This document shows positions 1-8,261 of a stretch of DNA of 64,000 bases, in pieces (the first letter of the stretch is position 1; each line of letters begins with the position of its first letter). The stretch covers positions 172,384 through 236,383 of the forward strand of contig NZ_JADLQX010000010.1 of the NCBI RefSeq assembly GCF_015477605.1. The letters run 5' to 3'. The stretch is from Nocardia amamiensis. GTDB lineage: Bacteria; Actinomycetota; Actinomycetes; Mycobacteriales; Mycobacteriaceae. Under the pieces are notes generated by a model that was not told the origin of the DNA, did no database searches, and worked only from the letters and a program-made list of their open reading frames with translations. The translations under genes and the position numbers were made by a program.

Positions 1-324
1 TCGCGAGCCGAATAATGGCTCTACGTAGAGGTGGGCGATGCTCTCGTAGACGGCAACGGTTGATGGCCGCAGCTTTTTCGGCGCAACTTCGTTGAGGTAG
101 TAATCCAGATACTCGCGAACTGTCCATGAACGTTCAGGAGTAGGGATCCCCCGCTCAGTATCAGCCATCCGAACCGTCAGCTTGTCGTTAACCTCTTTGG
201 CGGTCTTCCCATAGATCCGGATTCGCCGCGAGGCACCACTAGCAGTCGGCAGATACACCGCGCCTTCCCATCGGCCATCCTTTCGCCGGTAAACACTGCC
301 TCCACCTCGCACTCGACGGCTCAT
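1..324 (-). CDS. Tyrosine site-specific integrase, N-terminal part (cut by window edge)
   Basis: The reading frame starts at ATG 324-322 and runs off the left edge, so only about 108 N-terminal residues are visible. They show the usual start of actinobacterial phage/ICE integrases: a short basic leader, an AP2-like arm-binding part (GRWEGAVYLPTASG, then RRIRIYGKTAKEVNDKL), and the beginning of the SAM-like core-binding domain (WTVREYLDYYLNEVAPKKL, then RPSTVAVYES). The catalytic domain would lie outside the window. The start overlaps the stop of the excisionase gene as ATGA, so the two are translationally coupled. The enzyme should integrate and, with the excisionase, excise the element whose backbone fills 1-9.8 kb. 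Its att site would then lie left of the window. Confidence 0.9.
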   Translation of the reverse strand, partial: MSRRVRGGGSVYRRKDGRWEGAVYLPTASGASRRIRIYGKTAKEVNDKLTVRMADTERGIPTPERSWTVREYLDYYLNEVAPKKLRPSTVAVYESIAHLYVEPLFGSR

Positions 325-671
325 AGCAACTGCCCGCCGCTTAAGGGTAGTGAGTTGACATACCGCGCAACCTCGCTGCTCGGCACAAAGCGGCGACTAC
401 CGATCTTCACCGAAAGGAGGTGCCGCTTATGAATAAGGTCATAGATTCCCCACCGGCTGATACGCAGCCGACTTGCCGCCTCGGGTACCGTCAGCAGCGG
501 GCCGCGCGCCTTGGCATTCGCAGCGTCATCGGATTGCGGCGGGGCATTGATCTGCTCAATGAGCCACTTGCGGTCCAGGACTTCGCCATCGGCGATCCGC
601 ACGGCCACGTTCGCCAGCAGGCGAAGCATCCGGTCTGAATCGAGTTTGCTGTCGTTCGGCGTCTTGGTCAT
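321..671 (-). CDS. Excisionase-type helix-turn-helix protein
   Basis: Predicted 116-residue protein starting at ATG 671-669, preceded by a strong GGAGG site seven bases upstream. The C-terminal half is a MerR-like/HTH_17 excisionase domain: LTVPEAASRLRISRWGIYDL, then a KIGSRRFVPSSEVARYV wing. The N-terminal ~60 residues are a helical extension without a recognised domain. Its stop overlaps the integrase start (ATGA), the normal xis-int arrangement. It probably bends att-site DNA to direct excision, and may also regulate the operon. A longer upstream frame exists but has no ribosome site and overlaps the XRE gene, so I used the internal ATG. Confidence 0.87.
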   Translation of the reverse strand: MTKTPNDSKLDSDRMLRLLANVAVRIADGEVLDRKWLIEQINAPPQSDDAANAKARGPLLTVPEAASRLRISRWGIYDLIHKRHLLSVKIGSRRFVPSSEVARYVNSLPLSGGQLL

Positions 672-684
672 AGTCACCTCCTCC

Positions 685-1146
685 CTACGTATTAGATATG
701 TCGTGTAGTATGCGTTCCTCCATTTGTTTTGTGGTAATCTTCGCTCCTGCGTGGAGCTGGCCGGTGAGGCGGTTCGGTGCCGTATCCAGGGTCGTAAAGT
801 CGAACCCATGCTCAGCGGCAATTGCCTTACAAGCCTCCTCCATCTTCCGCCGACCACCTGCGGGCAGTTTGGGGTACTTGCAGCGCAGATAATTGGTCAG
901 CCCTGGCAATTCCCACTTGCCGATCCAATCGGCGGCCTGAAATAGATCGGCCGTTGAGATACCGAGAGTTTCGCCCAAGGCACGCAAGGTGCGCGGTCGA
1001 GTGTCAAGCGCATGCCCCTGCTCAATCCGCCATATGGTCTTCTTGTCAATCCCTGACTGCCGGGCAAGCTCGTTGATCGACCAGTTGTGCGCTTCGCGTG
1101 CGGCGGTAATCTTGACGGCGACTCGCAAGGCGTTCTTCTGATCCAT
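685..1146 (-). CDS. XRE-family transcriptional regulator
   Basis: 153-residue protein, ATG 1146-1144 with GGAGAA about ten bases upstream. Residues ~10-70 form a Cro/CI-type HTH: AAREAHNWSINELARQSGID, then KKTIWRIEQG and LRALGETLGISTADLFQ. The C-terminal ~80 residues are helical and unassigned. It ends 13 bases before the excisionase start, so int, xis and this regulator form one unit. Inverted CAAC/GTTG motifs upstream (1196-1223) are the likely autoregulatory operator. The role, control of element excision or transfer genes, is inferred from position. Confidence 0.85.
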   Translation of the reverse strand: MDQKNALRVAVKITAAREAHNWSINELARQSGIDKKTIWRIEQGHALDTRPRTLRALGETLGISTADLFQAADWIGKWELPGLTNYLRCKYPKLPAGGRRKMEEACKAIAAEHGFDFTTLDTAPNRLTGQLHAGAKITTKQMEERILHDISNT

Positions 1147-1195
1147 TCCGATTTAATTCTCCGTTAATAAAATCTGACCGAAGAATAACTCCTTT

Positions 1196-1223
1196 GTTGG
1201 CGAAAATCAACAACTGGAAGTTG
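1196..1223. promoter_or_regulatory. Operator-like CAAC/GTTG inverted repeats upstream of the XRE gene
   Basis: The 298-base gap 1147-1444 is AT-rich next to the XRE start and must hold the promoter of the XRE-xis-int unit. It contains GTTG (1196-1199), CAAC (1208-1211) and a clean palindrome CAACT-GGA-AGTTG (1211-1223). The same CAAC-N5-GTTG layout occurs at 10010-10022, before the STAND NTPase operon. An XRE dimer site is a reasonable reading, but no consensus for this family is known to me. Confidence 0.5.
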
Positions 1224-1444
1224 AATTCTTTGGAAAAATAGAGGTACGGAATCGATGTGCAATTAACATGCTGGATTACTGTGTTTTTAAAAGGGTGGTC
1301 GAAGCCCGGCAGGCAGGCGATAGTGGCGGTGACCATCCGTCACCCAACCTGCCGAGCATCCGGTTTCCCTCACGGCTGAGCCATTGGAATCGTCAGGACC
1401 TGCGTGCTCAGAAATCGAGCATCACGTCCTGAAGAAAGTTGGGC

Positions 1445-1801
1445 TCAGTCCGTCGACGGATCAGCGGTGCGCCGTCCACGCTTCTGGGGAGAAGCCGGCG
1501 GTTCTGTGCTGCTGGGTTCGCTCGCCTCGGCGGCAGCCGTGGGCTTGGAACGTCGCAGCCGGTTGATCGCATCCCGTCGGATCGCTGCTTCGCGCTCGAT
1601 CTCGGCTATTGCTTCTTCTGCGCGCTCCGCAAGATCGGCCTCCTCGCGTGCTTTCTCGATGTGATTCAGCACGGCTTGCAGATGTTCGTCTGCCAGCGTC
1701 TTGCCGCGGAGTTGAGCGATCAAACTCAGCTCCGCATGGATTTCCGGGTCTACCCGAATCGCCATGGTCTTGCGTTGGGAGTCGTTGTCCGGCATGGACA
1801 T
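1445..1801 (-). CDS. Small ribbon-helix-helix-like DNA-binding protein
   Basis: 118 residues from ATG 1801-1799, with GAGGAGG nine bases upstream; upstream in-frame starts lack such a site. Residues ~12-50 (KTMAIRVDPEIHAELSLIAQ, then LRGKTLADEHLQAVLNHIEK) fit an Arc/MetJ/CopG-type beta strand plus two helices. A charged coiled-coil stretch (REEADLAERAEEAIAEIERE) and a basic, disordered tail follow. Such proteins act as accessory or centromere-binding factors for mobilizable elements. It lies between the methyltransferase and the XRE gene on the same strand. Function is inferred from fold and position only. Confidence 0.65.
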   Translation of the reverse strand: MSMPDNDSQRKTMAIRVDPEIHAELSLIAQLRGKTLADEHLQAVLNHIEKAREEADLAERAEEAIAEIEREAAIRRDAINRLRRSKPTAAAEASEPSSTEPPASPQKRGRRTADPSTD

Positions 1802-1933
1802 AGCAGCTACCTCCTCGATAGGTGCGACTGGTGAGTGCCAGCATGGCGCTCGAACGACCAGCCGCAGCCCACCGACGAGGACGACTCCGTTACCTACCCC
1901 CGGGGCCAGCCCGAACCGTGATCCTGACATGTC

Positions 1934-2494
1934 TCACGCTGCCTCTCCCGTCCAGAACTTCCGATCCGATGGCACCGGGTACCCCAGAATGGTTATGTCC
2001 GAGTCGATCTCGTTGCCCCACACGTCCCAACCAGGTTGCCGCCTGCGGGCGAAAAGCTCCAAATACGGTCCGCTGCTTACTCTTTCGATGATGGCGAACT
2101 GCTCTTCTGGTTTGTGACTGTGCTGAGGGTGAACAGGGGCGAAAAACCAGGTCGGTTGCGCGCGGAAGTTCACCGGCGCATGACCGCGCGTGCCGAACAG
2201 TATCGTTTCGTTCATATTGCGCAGGTACTGGCCTAGTTGGAGGCGAGGCTTCACCCAGATCAAAGGCGAGCGGTACGAAAATCCCCAGGCTTCCAGCATC
2301 TCGAATCCGTGTCTCAATGTGGCGTTGGTGGTCCAGAGGTAGATATGCGCATCGTCCTCGGCGAGATCACCCACCGGCAGGGCCTTTATCTGCTCCAGCG
2401 TCATCAACGGATAGTGTTCGCTGGCGCCGTAGTGCCCACGTTGCAGCACGTCCCACGGGGGATCTATTAGCAGTGTGCGGTAGCGCTTCGTCAT
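1934..2494 (-). CDS. MT-A70 family DNA N6-adenine methyltransferase
   Basis: 186 residues. The catalytic DPPW motif sits at residues 11-14 (LLIDPPWDV), followed by MTLEQIKALPV, an IYLWTTN strand, and IWVKPRLQLGQYLRN-NETILFGTRG, all typical of the MT-A70/ParB-associated class that methylates adenine with S-adenosylmethionine. The start overlaps the stop of the replication-relaxation gene as ATGA. Orphan methyltransferases of this type are common in actinobacterial mobile elements and probably protect the element from host restriction or mark it for replication; that role is inference. Confidence 0.88.
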   Translation of the reverse strand: MTKRYRTLLIDPPWDVLQRGHYGASEHYPLMTLEQIKALPVGDLAEDDAHIYLWTTNATLRHGFEMLEAWGFSYRSPLIWVKPRLQLGQYLRNMNETILFGTRGHAPVNFRAQPTWFFAPVHPQHSHKPEEQFAIIERVSSGPYLELFARRRQPGWDVWGNEIDSDITILGYPVPSDRKFWTGEAA

Positions 2495-3480
2495 ACCGCT
2501 GCTCCCGTCGTCAGCAATCGGATCAGCTGATCCGGTGCGATGACCTGGAACAGAGAGGTGATCAGCTTCCGGTCATGGTCGATGGCTTCCAGCAGTGATC
2601 GCCGGCGCCGTTCGGCAGTGGCCATGTTGCGATGTGCCATGGTCCAGATGACACGCGGGAACTCCTGTGCGTCGTCACTCTGCTCGATGCCGCTTCGTTC
2701 GTAGTCCTGGTAGTCGTGGCATTTTCGGATCAGCCGCGGGATGCTCTCTGTGCCCAGGTCGACCTCAACGAAGGCGCTGTCCACCTCATCGCTGCCGCGT
2801 TCCGTACTCGTTTCGATGTACAGATCCGGCTTTACCCACCGACGTACACCGCCGAGGCACAGATAGCTGCGCCAGCCAGCTGGTTCGAGATCCGCCCGGA
2901 CCAGTTCCAGTTCGCCCCGGCGATCGGCTTCGATGAGCCGCAGGTGCGTTTCCGCTGCGGCCAGCGTGTGACGGAGGAACGTCTCGGTTGGCTCCCTGGT
3001 GTGCCGCCGAGCGGTCAGGCCCTGCTCCTGTTGGAGGAGGCGGTACCCCACCACGTCGACGTAGTGAACGAGCTTCCCGCTCCCGAAGCCGACCCCTCCA
3101 ACCCGTCGATCCAGAGCCGCGAGCAGCCGATCGCGGCGCAGGCGTTGGAGTGCCTTCTGCGCCAGCCGTGAACTCGATGACGAGCTGAGGTGGGCGAAGT
3201 GGAAGCGGCGGATCTGGTCGACGGTCAGAAAACGATGGGCAGCTACAGATTTCAGGATCGACCGGTCACGATCACTGAGGGATTCGGCGATGGACAGCAG
3301 ATCACGATGGGAGACGCGGCGAAGTGGCGGGGAGATAGTGCCGGAGGCACTATCAGTCGGTGCTGTTACCGGCACGGAAACGGCACCGACTTGGGACGAT
3401 TCCGCAGTGCCCGCCGGAGCGAAACGCCCGGCGAAGCGATCGTCGATCTGGCTCCCATCTGGCCCCTGGTGCGTACTCAT
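2491..3480 (-). CDS. Replication-relaxation family protein
   Basis: 329 residues. After a low-complexity N terminus, residues ~65-200 carry a winged-helix region (ILKSVAAHRFLTVDQIRRFH, then KALQRLRRDRLLAALDRRVG) and then a nuclease-like beta-rich half (VKPDLYIET, DSAFVEVDLGTESIPRLIRK). This matches the replication-relaxation family found beside TraD-like ATPases in actinobacterial integrative elements, thought to start or relax element DNA for replication. ATGA overlaps on both sides couple it to the ATPase upstream and the methyltransferase downstream. It may take the place of a classical relaxase, which I do not see here. Confidence 0.8.
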   Translation of the reverse strand: MSTHQGPDGSQIDDRFAGRFAPAGTAESSQVGAVSVPVTAPTDSASGTISPPLRRVSHRDLLSIAESLSDRDRSILKSVAAHRFLTVDQIRRFHFAHLSSSSSSRLAQKALQRLRRDRLLAALDRRVGGVGFGSGKLVHYVDVVGYRLLQQEQGLTARRHTREPTETFLRHTLAAAETHLRLIEADRRGELELVRADLEPAGWRSYLCLGGVRRWVKPDLYIETSTERGSDEVDSAFVEVDLGTESIPRLIRKCHDYQDYERSGIEQSDDAQEFPRVIWTMAHRNMATAERRRRSLLEAIDHDRKLITSLFQVIAPDQLIRLLTTGAAV

Positions 3481-5696
3481 GATTGCCTCCGTCGACGGCC
3501 GCGGGAAGGCGTGGATGAACGCTGCTGGCCGCCTGTTGGTCCTTCGAGCAGCTGCCGGAACTCCGCCTCGATCTCTTCCCGTGGGCGGCCGTACTGCTCA
3601 CGGCTCAGGCGACGGATCGTATTCGGATCACTGGTCTTCGCTGGAGGTGGCAATGTCGTGCCCGAGGCCCACGCCTGGATGCTGTTATTGCGGATCAACT
3701 TCACGAACACCTCATGAGCCGGGAGGGCAGTGAAGTCCTCCGGGGTCAGGACCGATTGGCCAGCGGCCATGTCCTTGGCGTCATCAGGCCCAAGCTGGAA
3801 GACGATCTTGTTTCTTGCATTGTTCTTGAAGGCCCGAGCCATAGCCGGGGGCAGTTGACTGGTGTACTGATGAGCCAGATGGAATCCGGTGCGCAGACTG
3901 CGGGCAGTAGCCAATGCGTCATCAAGATCAACTGGCAGGTTCAAGAACTCCTGTACCTCGTCCACGTAGATCATCAAATGGTCCCGTTTGGCCTCCGGAA
4001 CGGCAGCCCGTTCCCGAATGGCGTTCCATAGTTCCGCCAGCACCATGGCTGCAAGCAGCTGGGCTCGGTCCGGACCAATGACACCAGGCTGTAGCGGCAC
4101 CAAGAGCACCTTCTTCTGCTCTAGCGTCTGACGCACGTTGAAGCGCGGATGCTGTTGTGCCAGAACGCCTCTCAGGTAGACATCCAGGAAGGGGCGGACC
4201 TTGTTGCTGAGCGGTGCGATGTTGTTCATTACCCCTTCAGGCGACAGTTCCTCGTACCAGCCCCAGAACGTCCCTGCCGCGAAAGGATCACGCTCGACCG
4301 CCTTATGGACCAATGGCCGACGGAACTGCGAATTCGTCATGATCAGCGGCAGCATGATGAGCGACGGATCGGCGCGCAAAGCGATTGCCTTGAGCGATTC
4401 ACGCAGGATGTCACCGCTGCGCCGTCCCAAAGCGTCGCCGTAGAGCGAATGGAAGATGTGATAGATGTTGTCGGCCACCACCTCCGGCGGTGTGCCAGCA
4501 CGCAGACGATCGAGCGGATTGATACCGACCGGATGATCGTCGAGCGGGTCCAGAATCACCACGTCGCGCTGTCGTTCCTTGGGAATCCGGCTCAGGATGT
4601 CAGTGACCAAGTCCTTGGGCTCGATGACGACGATCGGCCGGCCTGCTTCCAGATCGGCCACGATCAGATTGAGCAGCAGCGTCGACTTACCGGTGCCGCT
4701 CGGACCGAGCACATGGGTATGCCGCATGGCGTCATCAACCCCATACCCGATCGTTCCATCGACACCAGGCGCATTCGCCGTGGCGATCACCCGTTCGCCG
4801 GTCAACAGCGCTGGTGTGGGGCGTAGTTTCCGAGGATGCAGCGAACCCTGACCGGGGAAGGCTTCTTCCTTCTCGCTGACCGGCCAGCCGCTGAGCCGAA
4901 CAACTTCACTGACCACCAGGTGCCGCGCCTGCCCGATAAGAGGCCAGTACACCCATGAGGCTCCCGGATCGTTGATCCGCCGGATGTTGTCCGGCCGCAG
5001 AACGAGATGAACACCTGGAGCGTTCGCCGTACCCAGCGCCGACGCTAGGCCCAGCAGCAAGGACTTACGGCGCTCCCCAGAGAACGCAGACACACCGATC
5101 CTCAGCGTCGCCGAAAATCCGTGCTGGCCGCGCTTCTTGGTAAGGGCCTGCTTGGCATCGGTCGCCGGGGCCGGCTTGATTCCATCGAGCACCTTGGAGA
5201 GCACCGACTGTTCCTCGTGGTGCGGTTCCGGCGGTGGCAGCTGCGGACGGTGCCGCGGCCCAAGCGACAGCTGCAGGACGAGCTGCTCGTTCGCCGAGAT
5301 AGCGGTGAGTGCCTGGAGTACCGACTTGGCAGATCCCACTGGATCGGCTGGTTCGAGCAAGCGGGCCGTTGTCGATACTCCGACTCGGCGCGCAGTGGCC
5401 ACCGAATCGCGCCGATCCAGGAAGCTCGTCACCACGCTGCCCGGTACCAGCGTTTCGACCGTCTGTTGGACGCGCTCACGGTAGCGACGGCGGCAGCCGA
5501 TCAGGTAATCGACGGTCGGGCCGTTCTTGCCCACCGAGGAGCGTGCTTCCAGGATGATCTGTGGTGAGGACTGCGACGCCCAGTGACGCATGAGGCCGAA
5601 TGCCGCCGCTTCCGAGTACGGTCGCGGAAACCAAACCTGGCACCAGACAATAGAATCCGCTGTGAGGGGAAGTGCTTGCTGGTCACTCGCTGTCAT
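3477..5696 (-). CDS. VirD4/TraD-like conjugative coupling ATPase
   Basis: 739 residues from ATG 5696-5694 with AAGGGGG upstream. The Walker A motif GPSGTGKST lies near residue 330 and a Walker B-like LMIYVDEVQEFL near residue 578. The C-terminal half (GFHLAHQYTSQLPPAMARAF, then NKIVFQLGPDDAKDMAAGQS) is characteristic of TraM-recognition/TraD_N ATPases that pump DNA to a transfer channel. No N-terminal transmembrane helices are evident, so a membrane partner such as the 6729-8162 product may recruit it. The start overlaps the upstream small gene by 14 bases and the stop overlaps the next gene as ATGA. Confidence 0.85.
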   Translation of the reverse strand: MTASDQQALPLTADSIVWCQVWFPRPYSEAAAFGLMRHWASQSSPQIILEARSSVGKNGPTVDYLIGCRRRYRERVQQTVETLVPGSVVTSFLDRRDSVATARRVGVSTTARLLEPADPVGSAKSVLQALTAISANEQLVLQLSLGPRHRPQLPPPEPHHEEQSVLSKVLDGIKPAPATDAKQALTKKRGQHGFSATLRIGVSAFSGERRKSLLLGLASALGTANAPGVHLVLRPDNIRRINDPGASWVYWPLIGQARHLVVSEVVRLSGWPVSEKEEAFPGQGSLHPRKLRPTPALLTGERVIATANAPGVDGTIGYGVDDAMRHTHVLGPSGTGKSTLLLNLIVADLEAGRPIVVIEPKDLVTDILSRIPKERQRDVVILDPLDDHPVGINPLDRLRAGTPPEVVADNIYHIFHSLYGDALGRRSGDILRESLKAIALRADPSLIMLPLIMTNSQFRRPLVHKAVERDPFAAGTFWGWYEELSPEGVMNNIAPLSNKVRPFLDVYLRGVLAQQHPRFNVRQTLEQKKVLLVPLQPGVIGPDRAQLLAAMVLAELWNAIRERAAVPEAKRDHLMIYVDEVQEFLNLPVDLDDALATARSLRTGFHLAHQYTSQLPPAMARAFKNNARNKIVFQLGPDDAKDMAAGQSVLTPEDFTALPAHEVFVKLIRNNSIQAWASGTTLPPPAKTSDPNTIRRLSREQYGRPREEIEAEFRQLLEGPTGGQQRSSTPSRGRRRRQS

Positions 5697-5871
5697 TGGC
5701 ACCCCCTTCCTTATGGTGCCCCTCCGACTGTCGAGCGGCTTCGGTTTCAGCCGCTTTCTCGACCTCCGCTTCCGCCAACGCCTGCGTGATCGCCACGCGA
5801 CCCAACGGACGTGGATCGAACGGTTGCCGCCGCACACTCCGTACCTTGATCTGCCGCTCCGGCCGGTTCAT
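5683..5871 (-). CDS. Small charged protein upstream of the coupling ATPase
   Basis: 62 residues, starting MNRPERQIKVRSVRRQPFDP and ending in an acidic, helix-prone stretch (QALAEAEVEKAAETEAARQS). A strong GGGAGGAA precedes the ATG, and the 3' end overlaps the ATPase start by 14 bases, which supports a real coupled gene. Its own ATG overlaps the stop of an 18-codon leader. No family recognised. A small accessory of the transfer ATPase is the best contextual guess. Confidence 0.65.
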   Translation of the reverse strand: MNRPERQIKVRSVRRQPFDPRPLGRVAITQALAEAEVEKAAETEAARQSEGHHKEGGANDSE

Positions 5872-5924
5872 ACGATTCCTCCCTTGGCCGGTCTCCGATA
5901 GTTTTCGCGATGTGTTTTTGACAT
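5868..5924 (-). CDS. 18-residue leader peptide, translationally coupled
   Basis: A very short frame reads MSKTHRENYRRPAKGGIV and stops at TGA 5870-5868, overlapping the next gene's ATG (ATGA). It has the best ribosome-binding site in this stretch (AAGGAGGG, three bases before ATG). The second half of the leader encodes the next gene's ribosome site (AAG GGA GGA), so its translation would open or tune that site. Basic composition, no known family. It could be a coupling peptide or an attenuator-like leader. Confidence 0.5.
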   Translation of the reverse strand: MSKTHRENYRRPAKGGIV

Positions 5925-6131
5925 AAACCCTCCTTCATATGACTACTTTGATAACCCCCGACGACGCTGCCGCGATGCAGCAATCGTTGCTGCGCGCCAA
6001 CACCCGTCTATTCCGGTGTAACACGGTATTGTTCGTCGGCTCAATCCGGTTGACAGGGTCGCAGTGGATTCCACAACACCCGATGCGCCCGCATCACATC
6101 TCCGGTGAGAATGTCACTAAGCGCAGTGGTT

Positions 6132-6338
6132 TCACCACCGCTCGCGCCATGTTTTATATACAACGATTCCGAGCCAGCACAACGCCGCGCACCCGATAAC
6201 CATCAAGACAAACGGCAGAACGGACTGGACAAGGTACACCGCCACGTAGAGAGCAATCGCCGCCCCCAGCACCTTCAGACATACCCCGACCAGCCGGTCG
6301 ATGAGTCCCGGTTGTTCGTGACCGCTCACGGTCGCCAC
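6132..6338 (-). CDS. Small two-helix membrane protein
   Basis: 68 residues from GTG 6338-6336. Two adjacent hydrophobic segments (LVGVCLKVLGAAIALYVAVY and VLPFVLMVIGCAALCWLGIV) form a helical hairpin, followed by a basic KTWRERW tail. It overlaps the end of the upstream gene by 13 bases, so translation is coupled. Small membrane proteins like this are common in transfer operons of integrative elements. No specific family recognised. The 207 bases between it and the leader peptide (5925-6131) contain no further gene that I can support. Confidence 0.6.
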   Translation of the reverse strand: MATVSGHEQPGLIDRLVGVCLKVLGAAIALYVAVYLVQSVLPFVLMVIGCAALCWLGIVVYKTWRERW

Positions 6339-6598
6339 CGTTTCACCCAGGCCACCAGCTCGCCCCGGTAAATAGTCACCAGCTCCCAGACACGCCCCGC
6401 AGTTTCCGGGGCCATCTGCTCATGCACCTCCGCCATATCTATCATTTCGCGCAGTACAAGGGACAGCTTCCTGACCGTGGAATCCGCGAGGTGACGTGCC
6501 ACAATGGGATGATCACCGTGCGGAATTCCGCTGTCGGCTTCCCAGGGCCTCGGCTGCGGCTTCCGTTTCTTGTTGGGATCGGCCGGTTGATTCGACAT
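6326..6598 (-). CDS. Hypothetical protein of the transfer operon
   Basis: 90 residues from ATG 6598, preceded by AAGGGAG. The N terminus is basic and proline-rich (KKRKPQPRPWEADSGIPHGD). The rest looks like two or three amphipathic helices (LADSTVRKLSLVLREMIDMA, then TAGRVWELVTIYRGELVAWV). Soluble, family unknown. It overlaps the following membrane protein gene and follows a large hairpin, so it begins a sub-operon. Confidence 0.6.
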   Translation of the reverse strand: MSNQPADPNKKRKPQPRPWEADSGIPHGDHPIVARHLADSTVRKLSLVLREMIDMAEVHEQMAPETAGRVWELVTIYRGELVAWVKRWRP

Positions 6599-6649
6599 GG
6601 AAAAACTCCCTTTTCGGTCGGCATAATTTCCGCCTAAATGGTTGGCGCG

Positions 6650-6689
6650 GCGGTGCTGCCGCCTGTTTTTGGCAGGGCGGCAGCACCGC
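6650..6689. terminator. Strong intergenic hairpin (14-bp perfect stem)
   Basis: GCGGTGCTGCCGCC (6650-6663) is exactly inverted at 6676-6689 with a 12-base loop. It lies between the large membrane protein gene and the next minus-strand gene. There is no T-tract on either side, so it could be an RNA processing or stability element, or a partial terminator that lowers downstream expression, rather than a full intrinsic terminator. Confidence 0.6.
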
Positions 6690-6728
6690 AGGAATTGCGT
6701 AGAAATGAGGTAACAGGAATGGCAGTGA

Positions 6729-8162
6729 TCAGGCTGCTGCGTCGGTGATACCGCCCGGCGTATCCTGATCCCCCGTTGCTACCGTGTTCGCAGGCGGCTT
6801 CTGCCCGTTGGCCGTAGCCGGGTTCGGGCTGCCCGATGTCTTGCCGTCGCCGGCCTCGGCTGCATCCCGGCGCACGGCCAGCCCTTCGAGGCGGACCACC
6901 AGTTCGTCCAGCACCGATGTATCCACGAGGGTGGCGGGAGCGAACAGCCCGAACGAATCCCGCCCCACCGGAAGGAACTCCACGCCCCAGCCGCACCCCT
7001 GGTGCAGGGAGCGGGCGATAGCCCTCAGCTGATCCGCTCCCGCGATGGGCCGGGCCATCTTGAGTACCGTCAGCGTGCGCACCTGCTGCCCCTTGGCGAT
7101 GAGCAGGTCGATCCGGTTCGCGAGTTCATCCCGCTTCCGTTCCAACCGTTGCCGCTGCTTCCGCACGGGTCGCAGCTGCCGCCTCAGGTGCGACAGTTCG
7201 TCGGTCAGCACCGAGCCATCGCGGAACACCGTCACGGCCACCACGAGGTTCAGGACCGCCACCACGCAGGCGAAGAACAAGCCCAGGATCACCGCGCCGG
7301 GTACCCCGACCTCGGCGGCCAAGGATTCCCGAATCACCCGGAAGCCCATCACGACGGCTGTCAGTATGCCGAGAGAAGCCACGCCAGCGATCAGCAGCCG
7401 GGAAACCATTCCAGGCCGCCCCTTCGGTATGTTCGGCTGGCCCTGAGCATCCTTGGTACCGCGCAGGTCGAAGCCCACCACATGCAGCGCCAACGCCAGG
7501 CCCGCGGTGGCGAGCAACCCGAACACGACAGACGTGATGGCGGGCAGCAGCGCCCGTCCTTCGGCCACCTGATCCCATGCCACGTTGAACATGTCCCCGG
7601 CGAACAGTGTGAACACCGGCAGATCGACAACCGGCACCAGCAGTGCGGCCAGGCGTATGGCCTTCGGTACGCGACGGTGTTTCAGGCTGCCGGTGCCGGT
7701 TTCCTTCCTGATCTGCGCATCCACGGCGGACTGGCGTTGCTCGCCCTCGGTGGCTGTTAGCAGCTCGTCATGGGCACCGACGATGGGCCGAGTCGCCAAG
7801 CGGGCCATGTCGGCCTCCACGAGCGTGATGGTGCCGCGTAGCTGCACCGCCTGCTGGGTGAGCTTGCCGAGGTTGGCCACTGCCTCATCCCGAATCTTGG
7901 TGGCGGCCTGGATGCCTTCGCTGGCAACTTCGGCCTCCAAGTAGCTCACGCGATCGGCGGAGCGAGACTTGTTGATGCGCAGCTGTTCCCGGAACAGCGC
8001 CCACACGATCGGTGCCGCTTGACGGCGGGAGGATGACCGGCCACGCACGGCGGTCCATACATCTGCCTTGGATACCTGTGGCGGTGTGTACGCCGGGGAT
8101 GGCGGTGACGAGCTGGACGCTCTCGGTGTTGAGCGGGATCTCCGGCTCAGCGGACGGGACAT
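6729..8162 (-). CDS. Large polytopic membrane protein of the mobile element
   Basis: 477 residues from ATG 8162-8160 with GAAGGAG upstream. A disordered Ser/Pro/Arg-rich N terminus is followed by a predicted coiled coil (~80-180), then four or more membrane helices (AIRLAALLVPVVDLPVFTLF; LPAITSVVFGLLATAGLALA; LLIAGVASLGILTAVVMGFR; VILGLFFACVVAVLNLVVAV). A second coiled coil (RQLRPVRKQRQRLERKRDEL) and a soluble C terminus follow. It resembles membrane proteins next to TraD-like genes in Nocardia-type elements and may anchor the coupling ATPase. No named family recognised. Confidence 0.7.
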   Translation of the reverse strand: MSRPLSRRSRSTPRASSSSPPSPAYTPPQVSKADVWTAVRGRSSSRRQAAPIVWALFREQLRINKSRSADRVSYLEAEVASEGIQAATKIRDEAVANLGKLTQQAVQLRGTITLVEADMARLATRPIVGAHDELLTATEGEQRQSAVDAQIRKETGTGSLKHRRVPKAIRLAALLVPVVDLPVFTLFAGDMFNVAWDQVAEGRALLPAITSVVFGLLATAGLALALHVVGFDLRGTKDAQGQPNIPKGRPGMVSRLLIAGVASLGILTAVVMGFRVIRESLAAEVGVPGAVILGLFFACVVAVLNLVVAVTVFRDGSVLTDELSHLRRQLRPVRKQRQRLERKRDELANRIDLLIAKGQQVRTLTVLKMARPIAGADQLRAIARSLHQGCGWGVEFLPVGRDSFGLFAPATLVDTSVLDELVVRLEGLAVRRDAAEAGDGKTSGSPNPATANGQKPPANTVATGDQDTPGGITDAAA

Positions 8163-8261
8163 ACAGACTCCTTCGGAGTTAGTTGGCAGGTGCAAGGGGT
8201 GGAAGGCGTTGCAGCCGAGACGAATACATCCGTGTTCACGGCACGGACCGACCGGCAAACG

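Noticed and set aside
7002..7760. 252-codon plus-strand frame over the membrane protein gene
   Set aside because: His/Gln/Arg-rich antisense frame with no domain; the minus-strand gene has a ribosome site and membrane helices.
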